From: Spodoptera frugiperda
Lineage: Eukaryota; Arthropoda; Insecta; Lepidoptera; Noctuidae
Direction: 5' to 3'
DNA length: 64,000 nt
NCBI RefSeq assembly: GCF_023101765.2
Contig: NC_064228.1
Location: 5,200,501 to 5,264,500, forward strand
Below, piece after piece: positions 58,101 to 61,100 of the stretch; the stretch's first letter is position 1, and each line of letters opens with the position of its first letter. The notes beneath the pieces are model-generated. The model was not told where the DNA came from. It saw only the letters and a list, made by a program, of their open reading frames with translations, and searched no databases. The position numbers and the translations under genes are program-made.

Positions 58101-61100
58101 CTCTAACACAAATATACATAAATACATAGTCGGTACTTTCCTTTGAGTAAACAGGTAGAAATTGACGTTTTCGGCAGTAAAAATTCCAAGTTTTTGCTGA
58201 TTTTGTTAAAATCTAAACCGAATTTAGTTTAGATTTAGAATTTATTTATTTCTCATTAAGAATCACATACATAATTCGCTTACTGAGAAACAATGTTTGA
58301 CGTAAAAGCAATTTAGATTTTACAAATAAGACAACTATTATTACTACAATGGTATAATCTATTCCGATGTTCTGGTAGTTTTTAATGAAGTAAATATTTT
58401 TTTTAATTAATCAGAATAGCACCTTTTAACCAGGTATTCTCCTTCTGTAACTATGTGGTTAACTCTGGTAATATTCCGTCAAACACCTTTCCTGCTGACC
58501 TCTGTTGTATTATATCTGTTTGCCCCAAATTCTATTAAAAAACCTTTAAATAAATGTTGTCTAAGTGTTGAAACTATGTAGTTCGTTATTCTTTCTATAT
58601 TCACGTTTGTGTGAGCTAAAAGACCATTATCCATTTCGCGTAATTTTCTTTTTTTTTTATTTAATAAAATGTGACGGTACTTTTTGTCTGTGGAAAATTT
58701 TAATTTTCTATCGAAATGCCAACGGTAATAAAAAATAATTGTATGTGACTGACAGCTCCATTAATTTCTGTTCTAAAGCACAATGAAATCTATGGAGTGG
58801 TCGAATTTTTATTTTTACTTTTCCATAGACAAGAGTAACTTATTCTATACTTTTTTCTTTCAGTCACACTACAAGTCAGTGCTCATTTATAACTTTAATT
58901 TATAATAAGAATCGACATCAATTAAAATTCAATCAAATCTCATTTAATTTACGGTATCATTTACAGCGTATTTTTTGTTTAAACACACGATCGTTAGTCT
59001 TGTTAAGTAGTCAATGAAAAATTGTCTTTAACCCATTGGGTATAAGGTAATTTTTTCCAATTTACAAGGACAAAAACGTATTCAGTGGTAGCCAAGATAC
59101 TAAAGGTTGTTAGTACAGCTAAATAGTCAATGAAAAATCGTCTCTAAGCCATTGGACATAAGGTAAAAAACTATTTTTCCCGACTTTGAAGGAGGAAATA
59201 GTGTGTAAAGGTCATTAATATAGCTAAATAGTCAATGAAAAATCGTCTCTAAGCCATTGGACATAAGGTAAAAAACTATTTTTCCCGACTTTCAAGGAGG
59301 AAAAAGTGTACAGCGGTAGCACAGAATCGTTCGGCAAGCAATGGTCAGTGGGCGACGTAGTCGGCGTGTTCCTAGATCTCATTGATAAAACGATAAGTAA
59401 ATATCAAGTAAACTGGCTTCTATGTGGTCTCAGGAACATTTTTATTAAGAAAAACTATCTTTTTTGTCTTCCAATATCTATATTTTGGTCCTATTTTCTG
59501 CCTAGGGTGTGCTTTAATATTTGTTTGCGATTTTCTGTCTTATTTCTTTTGGTTTAAGGTTGATAATTCTTCATATAAAATTCAAATGAATATAACTCCT
59601 GTCACTGTTAGTAGACAAACAATTTTCAAGTTTATTTCTCTTATGATAGAGTTGTAAATTGTTTATCAGTTAATATTGGTTTACTAATATTATTCAATTT
59701 CAACTTAATAAATTGAAAATCGCTTCAATGAAATGAATGTTAACGCTTTGTAATATCCTGATATAAGTAGTATCTATTTTAACCTTGTGCTTCTTGTCTT
59801 AAGGTCCATTTTCCTAAACCAATCCTCTCTCTCTATACCTCCCTTACAATTCTTCTATACATGTTTATTATAATTATAGTATTATAAAACTTATTCCTAT
59901 GTAAATAAGTGTCACTTTTAAAGTAATAAAAATGTTCCTGCTTACCACAATGGCCAAGAAAGTCGTGAATGCTTGAACGCGAATCGCTTACATCGGCATA
60001 AGTACACCGCATTGCTTTGCTTGCTCTGAATGAAATTCGCACTTTTTATGGTTCAGTATCATTCATGATTATTGTAATTGATCGCATACTACTCTTTACT
60101 GGGATCATTTAGGACCTTCAGGGCAGGATTTAAGATATTACCCAAGTTTTCGTGTAAATGAGGTGGTAACCGTAAGCCCAATTACCCCCCCTCCCCAATC
60201 TCCTTAATCCCCAACAATCCTCAAATTCTTACCCCTACCCTCTCCCCAATCTCCTTAATCTCCAACAATCTTCAAATTCCTACCCCTCCACCTTCAAGGG
60301 GATTGGGGAGGGTCCCAATCTCCATAATCCCCAACAATCCTCAAATTTCTACCTCTCACTTTCCCTTATCTCCTTAATCCCTAAAAAATCCTTAAACAAA
60401 TTGTAAACGCATCCACGACACAGAAGAAAAACCTAGTGTGGAGCAAGCAAAAATTACAATGATCCCTGCTAAAGAGAGTAAGATCAAAATCTTTACATTA
60501 ATAGCTCTACATTATGAAAACATCATCATACATTTAGCAACAGTCGGGTAAAAGTAGTATTTTGTTATAAAAAATGAGTAGCCTAGACGTCTAGATAGCT
60601 ATGACATCATAAATTTAGATAATACCCATTACCCATGTTTTAACATTGTAAATAACATTCCTAAAAGGCTTATCTTCGTGTAACTAATACGTACCGGGTT
60701 ATAATGACCTGGGTAATTTTGACCCAAAGTCCATTACTAAAACCAATCCAGAACGAAGCGCACTATGTTCATTATTTTTCATTGGTTTAAAAGTATGGGT
60801 CAAAATTACCCTACAGGGTCAAAGATACCCGATTTTATCTGTAGTTCTGATCTTATAATATGGAAGTTGATATACCAATGTTTGTATTTATTAACATTTT
60901 TTTACATTATGTAAATCAAAAATGTGTCATTCAAGAATTGGTATTTAAACTTCCATTCCATAAACGCCTTTGGTGCTAATACAAATTAAAACTAAATTCC
61001 CATCACACAACATTTTTCTTCTGAACAATCCTAAATAACAAACTAAACCCTTTCTATATTTGTTTCTTTTAGTGTGTAACTATTTAATAAACATAATAAA

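Noticed and set aside
59833..60042. Small gene on the - strand in a RyR intron
   Set aside because: Low-complexity, no domain, no conserved context.
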